From positions 69,049 to 133,048 of the forward strand of contig CAYOLG010000011.1 in the NCBI GenBank assembly GCA_964404745.1: a stretch of DNA of 64,000 bases, in the 5' to 3' direction. The DNA is from Pelagisphaera sp964404745. Lineage in GTDB: Bacteria; Verrucomicrobiota; Verrucomicrobiia; Opitutales; Opitutaceae. The position numbers were made by a program, and so were the translations under genes. The notes beneath the pieces were generated by a model that worked only from the letters and a program-made list of their open reading frames with translations, had not been told where the DNA came from and did no database searches. Below, one piece after another: positions 8,736 to 17,758 of the stretch (position 1 is the stretch's first letter; every line of letters begins with the position of its first letter).

Positions 8736-9737
8736 ATGGAAATGCGGGTATCGATCTATTGCGCCAGAGTTGTGTTGGCTGCATTGCTCGCTTTCTCAGG
8801 AGCTTTTTGGCTCGGCGCTCAAGAGCGGCAACGTCCTGAGCCTGGGCAGGGTCCTCGAGGTCCTGGAATGCGGCCTCACCGGATGGGGGCAGTCGAGCTT
8901 CCGAGCCCGGAGGTCAGGATTTACACCGAAGGGAAGTATCGTTATATCGAAAGCAATGGCGTTCCTGACCATGAACATGGCGAATTTCCGACGCGCGGCA
9001 ATCCGAACGCTATCCGACCGCAAGAACACAAGCTGCGCACGCTGCGCGATCCAGTGGCTTCTGATGAGCCAATTCCCGCCCATGGGGGTATCTTTGGCAT
9101 AGCCATTAATGGCATTCCTTTCGAGCCGGGAACGGCCGAGCGCTATGAAAACAACCCGCGTTCCAATTGGCATTACGAAGCGTTAACTGGGCATCTGAAT
9201 TTAGGAATCGATGATAATAATGCTCACGTACAGCCCTCGGGGACTTATCACTACCATGGCCTTCCTACCGGTTTGATCCACAAGCATGGAGGTGAGAATG
9301 AAATCACTCTGCTCGGTTATGCGGCAGACGGATTTCCAGTGTACTCGAATATTGGTTTCAAGAATGCCAGCGATCCGAAGAGCGGGCTCAAGGAAATGAG
9401 ACCCAGCTATTCTCTCAAGAAGGGAACGCGGCCCGAGGGTGAAGATGGGCCAGGCGGGGAGTACGATGGACGTTTCACTCAAGATTGGGAATACGTGGAG
9501 GGTTCGGGCGATTTGGATGAATTCAATGGTCGTTACGGAGTCACTCCCGAGTATCCGGATGGAATTTACCATTACTACGTGACGGATACGTTTCCCTATA
9601 TCTCGCGTATGTTTAAAGGGAAGCCTGATGAGAGCTTCCTGCGTAGAAGAGGTGGCCCTGGCGGACCGCGTGGAGCTCGTGGACCAGGAGATCGTCGAGG
9701 CCCGCCCCGTGGAGGACCGCCACCTGGAAGAGGCTGA
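8736..9737 (+). CDS. Exported YHYH domain protein
   Basis: A 333-residue secreted protein. The N-terminus (or ATG 8742) carries a signal peptide with hydrophobic core VVLAALLAFSGAFWLGAQ. The mature part contains the family signature GTYHYHGLPTGLIHKHG near residues 168-184, then LLGYAADGFPVYSN and the second histidine/tyrosine motif GIYHYYVTDTFPY. These define the YHYH family found in secreted proteins of Verrucomicrobiota, Planctomycetota and some Bacteroidota; its biochemical role is not established. The last 35 residues are a Gly/Pro/Arg-rich tail (GGPRGARGPGD...), mirroring a short similar stretch after the signal peptide. The gene stands alone and converges on hisF. Confidence 0.88.
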   Translation: MEMRVSIYCARVVLAALLAFSGAFWLGAQERQRPEPGQGPRGPGMRPHRMGAVELPSPEVRIYTEGKYRYIESNGVPDHEHGEFPTRGNPNAIRPQEHKLRTLRDPVASDEPIPAHGGIFGIAINGIPFEPGTAERYENNPRSNWHYEALTGHLNLGIDDNNAHVQPSGTYHYHGLPTGLIHKHGGENEITLLGYAADGFPVYSNIGFKNASDPKSGLKEMRPSYSLKKGTRPEGEDGPGGEYDGRFTQDWEYVEGSGDLDEFNGRYGVTPEYPDGIYHYYVTDTFPYISRMFKGKPDESFLRRRGGPGGPRGARGPGDRRGPPRGGPPPGRG

Positions 9738-9868
9738 GTTCAAACAACGCGTCTTGCTCGAAGAGGATCGATCATTTTTTTTGAGAAGTGGGATCAATCC
9801 TTCCGTAGCGTCTTCGCTCGCGAAGACCGGGAGATGGGCCGGCTTTGCATGCGCCGCAGGCCACGACC

Positions 9869-10624
9869 CTACAATCTGACAGGCAGTCCCGCGTCGGCTA
9901 AGCGACGTTTGGCTTCTTCAATCGTATAGGTGCCAAAATGGAAAATGCTCGCGGCAAGGACGGCGTCCGCTTTGCCGTCTTCGAGAACTTCGACAAGGTG
10001 ATCCAAATTGCCTGCCCCGCCAGAGGCGATCACGGGAACCTCAACGGCTTCTGAAATGCGTCGAGTCAGCTCGCAGTCATAGCCTGCCAGAGTTCCATCG
10101 GCGTCCATGCTGGTTAGGAGGATTTCGCCGGCTCCTAGGGAAACGCCTTTCTTGGCCCACTCTACAGCATCAAGCGGAGTTGGGTTGCGTCCTCCATGGG
10201 TGAATACAGTCCAGCTGTCTCCGTCGCGTTTAGCGTCAATGGCGAGGACAACGCACTGGCTGCCGAATTTGCGAGCAGCTTCCTTAATGAGATTGGGATC
10301 GTTTATGGCGGCCGTGTTGAGGCTAACTTTGTCGGCTCCACTATGGAGCATTTTGCGAATGTCGTCTATGTTGCGGAGGCCGCCGCCAACCGTCAGCGGC
10401 ATGAAGCATTCGGAGGCCGTGGCTTCGACAACGTGCCGCATGATTTGCCGTTCGTCGCTAGAAGCAGTGATGTCCAGGAAAACAAGTTCATCCGCACCCT
10501 GTTCCTCGTAGGCCTTGGCGCAGTCGACTGGATCGCCAGCGTCGCGCAGCTCCTTGAACTTAACTCCTTTGACGACTCGTCCAGCGTGAACGTCCAGGCA
10601 AGGGATGATGCGTTTAGCGAGCAT
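9869..10624 (-). CDS. hisF: Imidazole glycerol phosphate synthase cyclase subunit HisF
   Basis: HisF uses ammonia from HisH to convert PRFAR to imidazole glycerol phosphate and AICAR, linking histidine and purine synthesis. The 251-residue product is a full-length half-barrel-duplicated TIM barrel. It has LAKRIIPCLDVHAGRVVKG at the start with the catalytic Asp, PLTVGGGLRNIDDI, KVSLNTAA, VVLAIDAKRDG with the second Asp, GEILLTSMDADGTLAGYD, and PVIASGGAG. No hisH or other his gene is near, so the his genes are scattered in this genome. Confidence 0.97.
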   Translation of the reverse strand: MLAKRIIPCLDVHAGRVVKGVKFKELRDAGDPVDCAKAYEEQGADELVFLDITASSDERQIMRHVVEATASECFMPLTVGGGLRNIDDIRKMLHSGADKVSLNTAAINDPNLIKEAARKFGSQCVVLAIDAKRDGDSWTVFTHGGRNPTPLDAVEWAKKGVSLGAGEILLTSMDADGTLAGYDCELTRRISEAVEVPVIASGGAGNLDHLVEVLEDGKADAVLAASIFHFGTYTIEEAKRRLADAGLPVRL

Positions 10625-10667
10625 CGCTTATTCTTCGATAATTCCCGCTGCCGATTTAGGATACAGC

Positions 10668-12431
10668 CTATTCCGATTCGCCGACGGCGATAATATCAGG
10701 CTCGAAGGAGACCGCTAAGCGGTAGGTTTGGCCGGGGCGCATGATCAAAGGATGTTCACGCTCGAGAGTCTGCAAGTAGTGGATATTGCCGTAGTTGGTG
10801 CGGTAAGTTTCGTCGTTAGTCACGACCTCGGTCTCTTTCCAAGTTCCTTGAAAGTCGTCTTTTTGAACAAGGCAGCGCAGTCCTTCCTGTCCCAGCATTG
10901 GGCTGGATTCGACGCGGTATTGAGAGTGGGGCGATCCGATAGCCAAGACGTAGCGGAAACTGTCAAGCGTTATCTGATTCTTAACGGTGTAGATAAACTC
11001 GCTGGTAATCTTGTTGCCGGCAAAGGTCCAACTCACCTTGCATGAGCCGATATCTGAAACGATCTTCTCATCCGTGTTGATAAGATCCGGTTGTTCATAC
11101 CTGAAATAGAATGAACGCTTGAATCCCAACCCCGTTGTGCAGCGCTTTCCATAAAATGCGGGAATGAATTTCTGGCCCCGGAAAGTGAGCTCGGGGAGCA
11201 TTACGGGCAGGTAGGTGTTGTTCGGCCAATCGAATATGCCTGGCGAGTGAGGAAAGGTCAGGCAGTCTGCCGTGGCCGTGCCGCCGCAGGATACCAAAGG
11301 CATCTGGATCTGCAGACCGGATTTAACGTCCCGGTAAAGCAGCAGTCCTTGTTCCTTCTTGTTCGATTTGTCGAAAATCACGAAGCGGCAACCCGACTTG
11401 AAAGTGTCCATGGTTCCGCCGGCCGGCGCCTTGATGTCTTTGGAAAGCCGGGCCCATTGACTCAAGTATCGAGCTCCATCGAAATTGGCCAATCGCGTCG
11501 TGTGGTTTGCGTAAGCGGTGCGCTCAGCATCGCGGACGACGAGGTATCCATGTTCCTGATCCAGATAGGTCACGTAGAAGAAGTAGAAGAGGCGCCTCAG
11601 CAAATCGAAATACTTCTGCTGCTGGTCCTCGGGAACCCAGCCGTCGCGAAATCCTTGGAGGAGCAGGCTGATCAAGTGCATTTGCCCATAAGCTCCTGCG
11701 GATTTCGAGTAGGCCCAACCCAACCCGTCTTCCCGGACCATGTCTGGCAGCAGCTTGATGTACTTCTGCGCGTAGGTTCTCAAGCTGGGCAATTTGCGTT
11801 CGCGGAGGCCCGGATTCGAGTGCAACTGTAGCGATTGCCTCGTGAAAACGAAGGCCAGAACGCCGTAGATAGAAAAGTCGCCACCTGGGCCTTCGCCCAC
11901 ATCGTCAAAGTAGCCATTGGAGCTGGATTCATCGATCCGGGAAAGGAAGCGTTCTATGAGTCGGCCTGTTTCGTCCTTTTTAGACAGCCCGAGACTGAAC
12001 CGGCAGACTGCCTTAGCAATGTTGAAGATCTGCCAGTGGTTGTCGTAGTCGCTCCGATTCAAAAGAAGCTTATCCAAGCGCTCCCGCGTTTCATCGACTA
12101 ATCGTTCCCAAACTGGGTTGCGCTCTTTAGAGGGACCGAAAGACAAGAGGCCGAGAGCCGCGTAGGCGAGACCGTTTTCTTGAGGGGGATCTCGGAAAAC
12201 TTGAGCCGTAATGCATCGGGCGGCGAGATCGATGAGGTCTTTGCCGTCTAGTTCCGATTCTCCAGTTGCTCGATGAAATTCGCCGATAGCCAGGGCCGCG
12301 TGACCCGGTTCATCCAATCGAGGCGCCTCCCCTTCGACTGGTGTAATGGTACCATCCTGATTGATGGAATCCAAGTTGTGGCTGAGCATGGAACGAGCCA
12401 TGTCGAGACACTGTTGAGAGAAACTTTCCAT
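10668..12431 (-). CDS. DUF2264-like (alpha/alpha)-barrel protein, unknown function
   Basis: A 587-residue cytoplasmic protein without signal peptide. The N-terminal 330 residues look like an alpha/alpha barrel with repeated helical hairpins. Landmarks such as YDNHWQIFNIAKAV, NGYFDDVGEGPGGDFSIYG and REDGLGWAYSKSAGAYGQMHL resemble the order of motifs in DUF2264 and related polysaccharide-lyase-like proteins. The last 200 residues look beta-rich (SCKVSWTFAGNKITSEFIYTV), as in the beta-sandwich that often follows such barrels. This gives a weak pointer to carbohydrate binding or cleavage. I do not recognise a catalytic residue set. It is transcribed in the same direction as hisF, 43 bases upstream of it, so they may share a transcript. 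Confidence 0.75.
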   Translation of the reverse strand: MESFSQQCLDMARSMLSHNLDSINQDGTITPVEGEAPRLDEPGHAALAIGEFHRATGESELDGKDLIDLAARCITAQVFRDPPQENGLAYAALGLLSFGPSKERNPVWERLVDETRERLDKLLLNRSDYDNHWQIFNIAKAVCRFSLGLSKKDETGRLIERFLSRIDESSSNGYFDDVGEGPGGDFSIYGVLAFVFTRQSLQLHSNPGLRERKLPSLRTYAQKYIKLLPDMVREDGLGWAYSKSAGAYGQMHLISLLLQGFRDGWVPEDQQQKYFDLLRRLFYFFYVTYLDQEHGYLVVRDAERTAYANHTTRLANFDGARYLSQWARLSKDIKAPAGGTMDTFKSGCRFVIFDKSNKKEQGLLLYRDVKSGLQIQMPLVSCGGTATADCLTFPHSPGIFDWPNNTYLPVMLPELTFRGQKFIPAFYGKRCTTGLGFKRSFYFRYEQPDLINTDEKIVSDIGSCKVSWTFAGNKITSEFIYTVKNQITLDSFRYVLAIGSPHSQYRVESSPMLGQEGLRCLVQKDDFQGTWKETEVVTNDETYRTNYGNIHYLQTLEREHPLIMRPGQTYRLAVSFEPDIIAVGESE

Positions 12432-12586
12432 AGATAAGCGCCTTAATGAAAGGAGACCTCCCCGCGTAGGCGAGGAGGGAAACCGTCTTTTCTGGCAGCA
12501 GGAGATGCTAATTCAAGCGAGAAGTGGACGGAAATAGAGATATTCAAGGATAGTAGGGTGAGGAACTCGGGGATTAGCGAAGATCG

Positions 12587-13720
12587 CTAGCGATTAATCA
12601 GATCTAAGAGGTCCTGGTTGCTTTCCGTCTTGGATAGCCGCGTCAGCATCGTCTCGGTTGCATCTTCAGTCTTTTGCTGCACGAGAGCTCGACGGAAGAA
12701 ATGTATGCCTTCAAGCACGTCTTCAGGGATGAGTAGTTCTTCGCGACGCGTGCCGGAGGAGGCGATGTTCATGGCCGGATAGAGCCGCATATCAGCCACC
12801 TTGCGATCGAGAACCATCTCCATGTTGCCTGTTCCCTTGAACTCCTGGAAAATCATGTCGTCCATTCGGCTACCGGTCTCAATCAAAGCCGAAGCGACAA
12901 TGGTCAGGCTGCCTTCCTCTTCCGTGTTGCGGGCGGCCGCGAAAAGCTGGCGCGGCTTTTCCAGGGCCCTGATGTCCAAGCCTCCGGACATAGTTCGTCC
13001 CGACTTCTTGGAAGAGTTGTGAGCTCGGGCCAAGCGTGTGATGGAGTCCATAAGGATGACCACATCCTTGCCAGTTTCGACTAGGCGCTTGGCACGTTCG
13101 ATACAAAGATCGGCGATCCGAATGTGGCTAGGCAGATCCTCATCGTTCGACGAAGCCCAAACTTCTCCTCGGATATTCCGGCGAAAGTCGGTCACTTCCT
13201 CGGGCCGCTCGTCGACTAGGAGAATGAGCAGCTTGATTTCCGGATGGTTGGCGGTGATCCCCTGGGCGATATGGGTAAGGAGGGTGGTTTTGCCGGTTCT
13301 GGGCGGGGCCACAATCAGTCCTCGGGTTCCTTTGCCAAGCGGGCAAAACAAGTCCATAGCCCGGGTCGTCATCGTCTTTTGATCGGTTTCCAGTCGGATC
13401 TGTTCCTCAGGAGTAATCGTGGTCAGCTGATTGAACTCGAGCTTCTTGCGCCTCTCGTCCACTGTCAGGCCGTCGACGGTATCGATGTATCTAACCTTTG
13501 GATTCTGAAACCGCGGGTCGGTGGTGGCTTGGGCGACAATATAGCTGCCGCTCTTGAGCTTGAAGCGCCGAATTAGCTCCTTTGGGATGAAGGGGTCGGT
13601 GGGCCGCTGGCGGCCGTTTTTCGACAGGTCCAGCAGTTGCCCGGTCTTTTTGTTGGTCACTTCGAGGACGCCTTCAACTTGGACGGTCTCCTCGGCGCTA
13701 TTTTCTTTTTCGTCGGCCAT
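12587..13720 (-). CDS. rho: Transcription termination factor Rho
   Basis: Rho is the hexameric RNA helicase that ends untranslated transcripts. The 377-residue protein has the ATPase core: Walker A in GLIVAPPRTGKTTLLTHIAQ near residues 134-153, Walker B in DVVILMDSITRLARAHN, the Q-loop/R-loop region SGRTMSGGLD and NTEEEGSLTIVASALIETGSRMDD, and the arginine-finger region EFKGTGNMEMVLDR. It is shorter than the usual 410-430 residues because the N-terminal helical Rho_N domain is missing. The OB-fold primary RNA site also looks divergent: the usual aromatic GFGFLR stretch is replaced by KKTGQLLDLSKNG after EGVLEV. The downstream ERRKKLEFNQLTTITP is canonical. It stands alone. Confidence 0.95.
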   Translation of the reverse strand: MADEKENSAEETVQVEGVLEVTNKKTGQLLDLSKNGRQRPTDPFIPKELIRRFKLKSGSYIVAQATTDPRFQNPKVRYIDTVDGLTVDERRKKLEFNQLTTITPEEQIRLETDQKTMTTRAMDLFCPLGKGTRGLIVAPPRTGKTTLLTHIAQGITANHPEIKLLILLVDERPEEVTDFRRNIRGEVWASSNDEDLPSHIRIADLCIERAKRLVETGKDVVILMDSITRLARAHNSSKKSGRTMSGGLDIRALEKPRQLFAAARNTEEEGSLTIVASALIETGSRMDDMIFQEFKGTGNMEMVLDRKVADMRLYPAMNIASSGTRREELLIPEDVLEGIHFFRRALVQQKTEDATETMLTRLSKTESNQDLLDLINR

Positions 13721-13938
13721 AGGTTCGGCGATGGGATGAGATCAGTTTGTTTTATTATTTAGTTGTATTTCTTGGCGGATACGGAATTTTCCGCTCTTCG
13801 CTGTCCGAAATCGGACGCATTCAGAAATTCGAATTAGGATTATGTCATTTAGGATCCGAGACTTGACCCTTCCAAGCGATCTTGATGGTATTCGGATTTC
13901 TACCCCTTAACTCGCATTATCGAAATCAAGGAATCGTT

Positions 13939-15885
13939 GTGGCAGACAACATAACTTCAGAAGCGCAAGAAGGCGAAAAATTCCCGCCGTCTCCGGAATT
14001 TAAGAAACAGGCTGCCGTCCAAAGTCTGGCCGAATACAAGAGGCTTTACTCGGAGTCTGTGAACAATCCAGAAAAGTTCTGGAATACTCAAGCAAAAGAT
14101 TTGCTCCTTTGGCGAAAGCCTTGGAAGCAGACGCTCAAGTGGAAGGAACCGCATGCCAAATGGTTCCTTGGGGGCAAACTCAATGTTTGCGAAAACTGTG
14201 TGGATCGGCACTTGGGCACGGCCCGCGAGAACAAGGCGGCCTTGATTTTTGAAGGCGAGCCTGGTGACCAGAAGACATTGACCTACAGACAGTTGCATAC
14301 AGAGATCTGCAAATTCTCCAATGCTTTGGAAGGCTTGGGTATCCGCAAAGGTGATCGGGTTGCTATCTACATGCCGATGGTGGCCGAAGCGGTGGTAGCC
14401 ATGTTGTCTTGCGCCCGTATTGGGGCCGTTCACACGGTGATTTTTGGCGGTTTTAGTTCGGAATCGATCAAAGATCGTGTTAACGACTGCTCGGCCAAAT
14501 TGGTGATCACGGCCGATGGCGGTTGGAGACGCGGCAAGATTTTGGATCTCAAAGCCAACGTGAATGCCGCCTTGCGAGGCTGCCCTTCGGTCGAGCATGT
14601 CATCACTTTGAAGCGAACCGGGAATCGCGTTCACATGAAAAACGGGCGAGACTTATGGTGGCATGACCTCGTAGCCAACGCTTCCCACACGCACAATGCG
14701 AAGGCCTTCGATAGTGAAACGCCACTTTTTGTTCTCTACACAAGCGGGAGCACGGGAAAGCCCAAAGGGGTATTGCACACCAGCGGTGGCTACTTGCTGG
14801 GCACCACGATGACGTCAAAGTACGTTTTCGATCTAAAGGAGAGCGATACCTATTGGTGTACAGCGGATATCGGTTGGATTACGGGGCATAGCTACGTGGT
14901 TTATGGAATCTTGAGCAACGGCGGAACCAACGTCATCTACGAAGGAGCTCCCAACTCCCCCGGTCCAGACCGCTTCTGGTCGATCATCGATCGGCATAAG
15001 GTAACCATTTTCTACACCGCTCCCACAGCTATTCGGGCCTTCATGAAGTGGGGCGAGGAGCATATTCGCAAACACGATCTGAGCTCCCTGCGCTTGCTGG
15101 GCTCCGTCGGCGAGCCCATCAATCCAGAGGCCTGGAAATGGTATCATAAAGTAATTGGCGGGGGACGTTGTCCAATCGTGGATACATGGTGGCAAACGGA
15201 AACGGGAGCGATCATGATAACGACCTTGCCCGGAGCGGCGATATCCAAGCCAGGTTCAGCGGGTCTGCCTTTCTTCGGAGTTGTCCCCAAGGTTTTCAAC
15301 GACGAGGGCAAAGAGGTGCGCAAAGGGAAAAGCGGAAAGCTCGTGCTCACCCAGCCCTGGCCCAGCATGCTACGCACACTCTATGGCGATAATAAGCGCT
15401 ACAAGGAGACCTATTGGAGCGAATACAAGGGCGTGTATTTTTGCGGCGATGGCTGCCGTCAGGATAAGGACGGCTATTTTTGGATAGTGGGCCGTATTGA
15501 CGACGTATTGAACGTTTCGGGACATCGCCTGGGTACCGCGGAAGTCGAAAGCGCTTTAGTGAGTCATCGAGCCGTGGCCGAATCAGCCACAGTCGGGCGC
15601 CCGCACGAAATTAAAGGCAGCGCTATCGTTTGCTTCGTAACCTTGAAAGACGGATTCAAAGGCGACGATAAATTGAAGGCTACCTTGCGTGCCCATGTTG
15701 GTTCGGAAATCGGACCGTTCGCCAAGCCTGACGAAATTCGCTTCGCCTCCGCGTTGCCGAAAACGAGAAGCGGCAAGATCATGCGGCGCTTACTAAAGGA
15801 TATCGCGGCGGGTAAAGAGATTCATCAGGATACCACCACCCTGGAAGACATTTCCGTGGTCAAGCAGCTGCAGGCCCAAAAGTAA
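13939..15885 (+). CDS. acs: Acetyl-CoA synthetase (AMP-forming)
   Basis: Activates acetate (or propionate) to the acyl-CoA with ATP. The 648-residue protein has the ACS N-terminal domain (AEYKRLYSESVNNPEKFW), RKGDRVAIYMPM and VIFGGFSSESIKDR. The AMP-binding loop YTSGSTGKPKGVLHT is near residues 260-275, with WWQTETGAIMI, the hinge and lid region WIVGRIDDVLNVSGHRLGTAEVESAL, and the C-terminal TRSGKIMRRLLK with the lysine that is often acetylated for control. I chose GTG 13939 because AAGGA lies about six bases ahead and the family N-terminus starts there. ATG 13885 would add 18 unusual residues. Closely related propionyl-CoA synthetases cannot be excluded. Confidence 0.9.
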   Translation: MADNITSEAQEGEKFPPSPEFKKQAAVQSLAEYKRLYSESVNNPEKFWNTQAKDLLLWRKPWKQTLKWKEPHAKWFLGGKLNVCENCVDRHLGTARENKAALIFEGEPGDQKTLTYRQLHTEICKFSNALEGLGIRKGDRVAIYMPMVAEAVVAMLSCARIGAVHTVIFGGFSSESIKDRVNDCSAKLVITADGGWRRGKILDLKANVNAALRGCPSVEHVITLKRTGNRVHMKNGRDLWWHDLVANASHTHNAKAFDSETPLFVLYTSGSTGKPKGVLHTSGGYLLGTTMTSKYVFDLKESDTYWCTADIGWITGHSYVVYGILSNGGTNVIYEGAPNSPGPDRFWSIIDRHKVTIFYTAPTAIRAFMKWGEEHIRKHDLSSLRLLGSVGEPINPEAWKWYHKVIGGGRCPIVDTWWQTETGAIMITTLPGAAISKPGSAGLPFFGVVPKVFNDEGKEVRKGKSGKLVLTQPWPSMLRTLYGDNKRYKETYWSEYKGVYFCGDGCRQDKDGYFWIVGRIDDVLNVSGHRLGTAEVESALVSHRAVAESATVGRPHEIKGSAIVCFVTLKDGFKGDDKLKATLRAHVGSEIGPFAKPDEIRFASALPKTRSGKIMRRLLKDIAAGKEIHQDTTTLEDISVVKQLQAQK

Positions 15886-16269
15886 GGAGAGAAGTGGTGA
15901 TGAGCGAGTTCTGAAATGCGGAATTAGGCTCGATCTGTTAAAATCAGGTTTGAAAGTGGGGCTGGCCATACAATCGGGAAATATTCGCCAACTAATCTTA
16001 TTTTCTAAAAATAAGTGCGCCGTGATCCGACCTCACGCCTACGCGACGCTACGGCGGCGCAAGACGGGCGAGCTTGAGCTAACGCCGACGTCTTATTATC
16101 GGCTTTGCGCTGCCGTCGATTCAATGCTGATTGGCCGTCGACGATTTACCTAATGCGTCCTCAGTTCTCGCGTCAAAGCACCCTCGGGTTTTCGTTGTCG
16201 TCCTCAATCTTCGTCCTTCACCTACTTATCCCGGGTGCGCCCAGGCAAAAGAGGTGATAGTTTTAAGCG
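15886..16269. other. Intergenic region carrying a dispersed repeat
   Basis: No gene is supported in this 384-bp gap between acs and the pseudopilin operon. It holds one copy of the block of about 50 bp annotated separately. The rest shows no clear promoter that I can defend. Confidence 0.5.
16027..16080 (+). repeat. Dispersed block of about 50 bp, copy 1
   Basis: The block from CGACCTCACGCCTACGCGAC through GGGCGAGCTTGAG matches 31060-31112 with about four differences over 51 bases. A diverged inverted copy lies in 56185-56247. All copies are intergenic. No coding potential is conserved between them. Confidence 0.8.
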
Positions 16270-16851
16270 ATGCGTTCCGGTGACAGATACCGCTTGGGTA
16301 GGCGAGGGTTCTCTCTGTTGGAGATTCTCGGGGCGATGGCTGTCATAGTGGTGATCATGACCATGCTGGCCATGGGCGTTCGCAGGTTGCTGCCTCTGTC
16401 GAAAAGCAAGCAGGCTCACACGGACATCGTCTACATCCAACAGGCCTTAGAGGCCTACAAATCATCGTTCGGAGAATATCCTCGCAGGGTGACGGTTGGC
16501 GGAAGCGAGCCCCCGATGGAAGAGATTCTCTTTAATGCCCTGACCGGCCGCATGGCGCCCAACGGAGTTTTGGGAAATTTTCCGGTTTTGTTGGATCGAA
16601 GCGTCCTTGAGTTTTCAAACAATGTATTTCCCATCGCTGGAGAATCGCCGCCTCAGTGGAAAGTGAATGCTATTTTGGATCCATGGGGTACTCCATTCCA
16701 ATATCGCTATGATACGGACGACCCGAACTGGGAAAATTACAACTACGTACTTTTCTCTGCCGGGCCAGATGCGAGATTCGCGGATGTGACGGGGGAGGGG
16801 CAGCCCAACGCGGGTAATGCGGACAATGTGGACAACATTTATGCTGAGTAA
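16270..16851 (+). CDS. GspG-like pseudopilin, first gene of the cassette
   Basis: A 193-residue type II secretion-like major pseudopilin. The prepilin peptidase site is RRGFSLLEILGAMAVIVVIM, with cleavage after Gly and a Phe at +1. A helix follows, KSKQAHTDIVYIQQALEAYKSSFGEYPRR, as in GspG. The C-terminal DPWGTPFQYRYD and the late SAGPDARF resemble the calcium-binding end of GspG. The leader before the cleavage site is 16 residues, a normal length. It opens a run of six same-strand genes. The pseudopilins would be processed by a prepilin peptidase encoded elsewhere. The next gene starts inside its 3' end. Confidence 0.88.
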   Translation: MRSGDRYRLGRRGFSLLEILGAMAVIVVIMTMLAMGVRRLLPLSKSKQAHTDIVYIQQALEAYKSSFGEYPRRVTVGGSEPPMEEILFNALTGRMAPNGVLGNFPVLLDRSVLEFSNNVFPIAGESPPQWKVNAILDPWGTPFQYRYDTDDPNWENYNYVLFSAGPDARFADVTGEGQPNAGNADNVDNIYAE

Positions 16852-17758
16852 AGATTCCCTGAACGCGCAGCTAAGTATTTGGAAGGTAGGGAGGACCGGC
16901 TCGGTCCTCCGGGTTCCGAGGATGGAGGATCGAGCCGACAAGTCTCGCCGTAGCCAGCCGAAGGCTGATACTCCCTCCCAAGCAAACAGATCATTTTTTT
17001 TCCTACCTTTCTTACGCGCACCTAAATCAAAGCGCGGATTCACCCTTTTCGAATTGGTAGTTGTCCTTTCCATCATCGTTATTCTAGCCACGATGGGGCT
17101 GATTGGCTATCAGGCCGCGGTTCCGCCCGGAGCGGTTAACGCGGCTCGAAATGAGTTGCACGGCTTATTGCGATTCGCCCGTGAACAGGCTATCGTTCGC
17201 GGCAGCAACACCATGCTGATCATAAACTACGACAATACGGATCGAGCTAAATTCCTGAGGTACGCCGGTGTCGTGGTGCAAGAGGAATACGAATCTGAAT
17301 ATTGGATCGCTGCTCATTCTGGGATCTATTTGCCGGAGGGCGTGTACTTCGTGCCACAAACACTGGATGCGCCCACGGATGGGTTTACCCTTGATGCGCT
17401 TTGGCCTGCGGCTAAGGAGGCCAAAAGTGTATACAACTGTACGAATTCGCGCTCTGGTCTTGCGATAGGCGGGGTGCAGTATCCCGTTTCCCAGAGCATA
17501 GTTTTCGATTCTGGCGATCCGGCTGAAGTGGATTGGATTGGTTTTCAATTTGGTCCCGATGGACGCATAGACAAAGCGGACTTCCACGCGTGCTCGAGTG
17601 TCACTGGAAACCAGAATAAGCAGCTCGTACTGGGATTGGCGGGATATGATGCTAACGATATTCTGCAATTCGAACGAAGTGAAGCGGCGGTAGGGATCGT
17701 TGTTCGCCTCAATGGTGTGAGCTACGCATTCGACGATTTGAGCGAGATAATTCCATGA
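16841..17758 (+). CDS. Verru_Chthon cassette protein D-like pseudopilin
   Basis: About 305 residues. The prepilin signature is KRGFTLFELVVVLSIIVILATMG, and then ARNELHGLLRFAREQAIVRGSNTMLIINYD, as in GspH-type minor pseudopilins and the Verru_Chthon cassette D family. The start is uncertain: ATG 16817, 16826 or 16841 all overlap the preceding gene, and ATG 16922 lies inside a palindromic repeat. From 16841 the leader before cleavage is about 66 residues, far longer than normal, and it includes the translated repeat at 16885-16940. The stop overlaps the next start (ATGA at 17755). Confidence 0.85.
   Translation: MLSKDSLNAQLSIWKVGRTGSVLRVPRMEDRADKSRRSQPKADTPSQANRSFFFLPFLRAPKSKRGFTLFELVVVLSIIVILATMGLIGYQAAVPPGAVNAARNELHGLLRFAREQAIVRGSNTMLIINYDNTDRAKFLRYAGVVVQEEYESEYWIAAHSGIYLPEGVYFVPQTLDAPTDGFTLDALWPAAKEAKSVYNCTNSRSGLAIGGVQYPVSQSIVFDSGDPAEVDWIGFQFGPDGRIDKADFHACSSVTGNQNKQLVLGLAGYDANDILQFERSEAAVGIVVRLNGVSYAFDDLSEIIP
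16885..16940. repeat. GGACCG-type palindromic repeat inside coding sequence
   Basis: GGTAGGGAGGACCGGCTCGG and its partner unit near 16924-16939 (GGAGGATCGAGCCGA) form a partly decayed version of the 65-bp element seen intact at 22651 and 47442. It lies within the 5' coding part of the pseudopilin gene and keeps the frame open. Confidence 0.75.
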
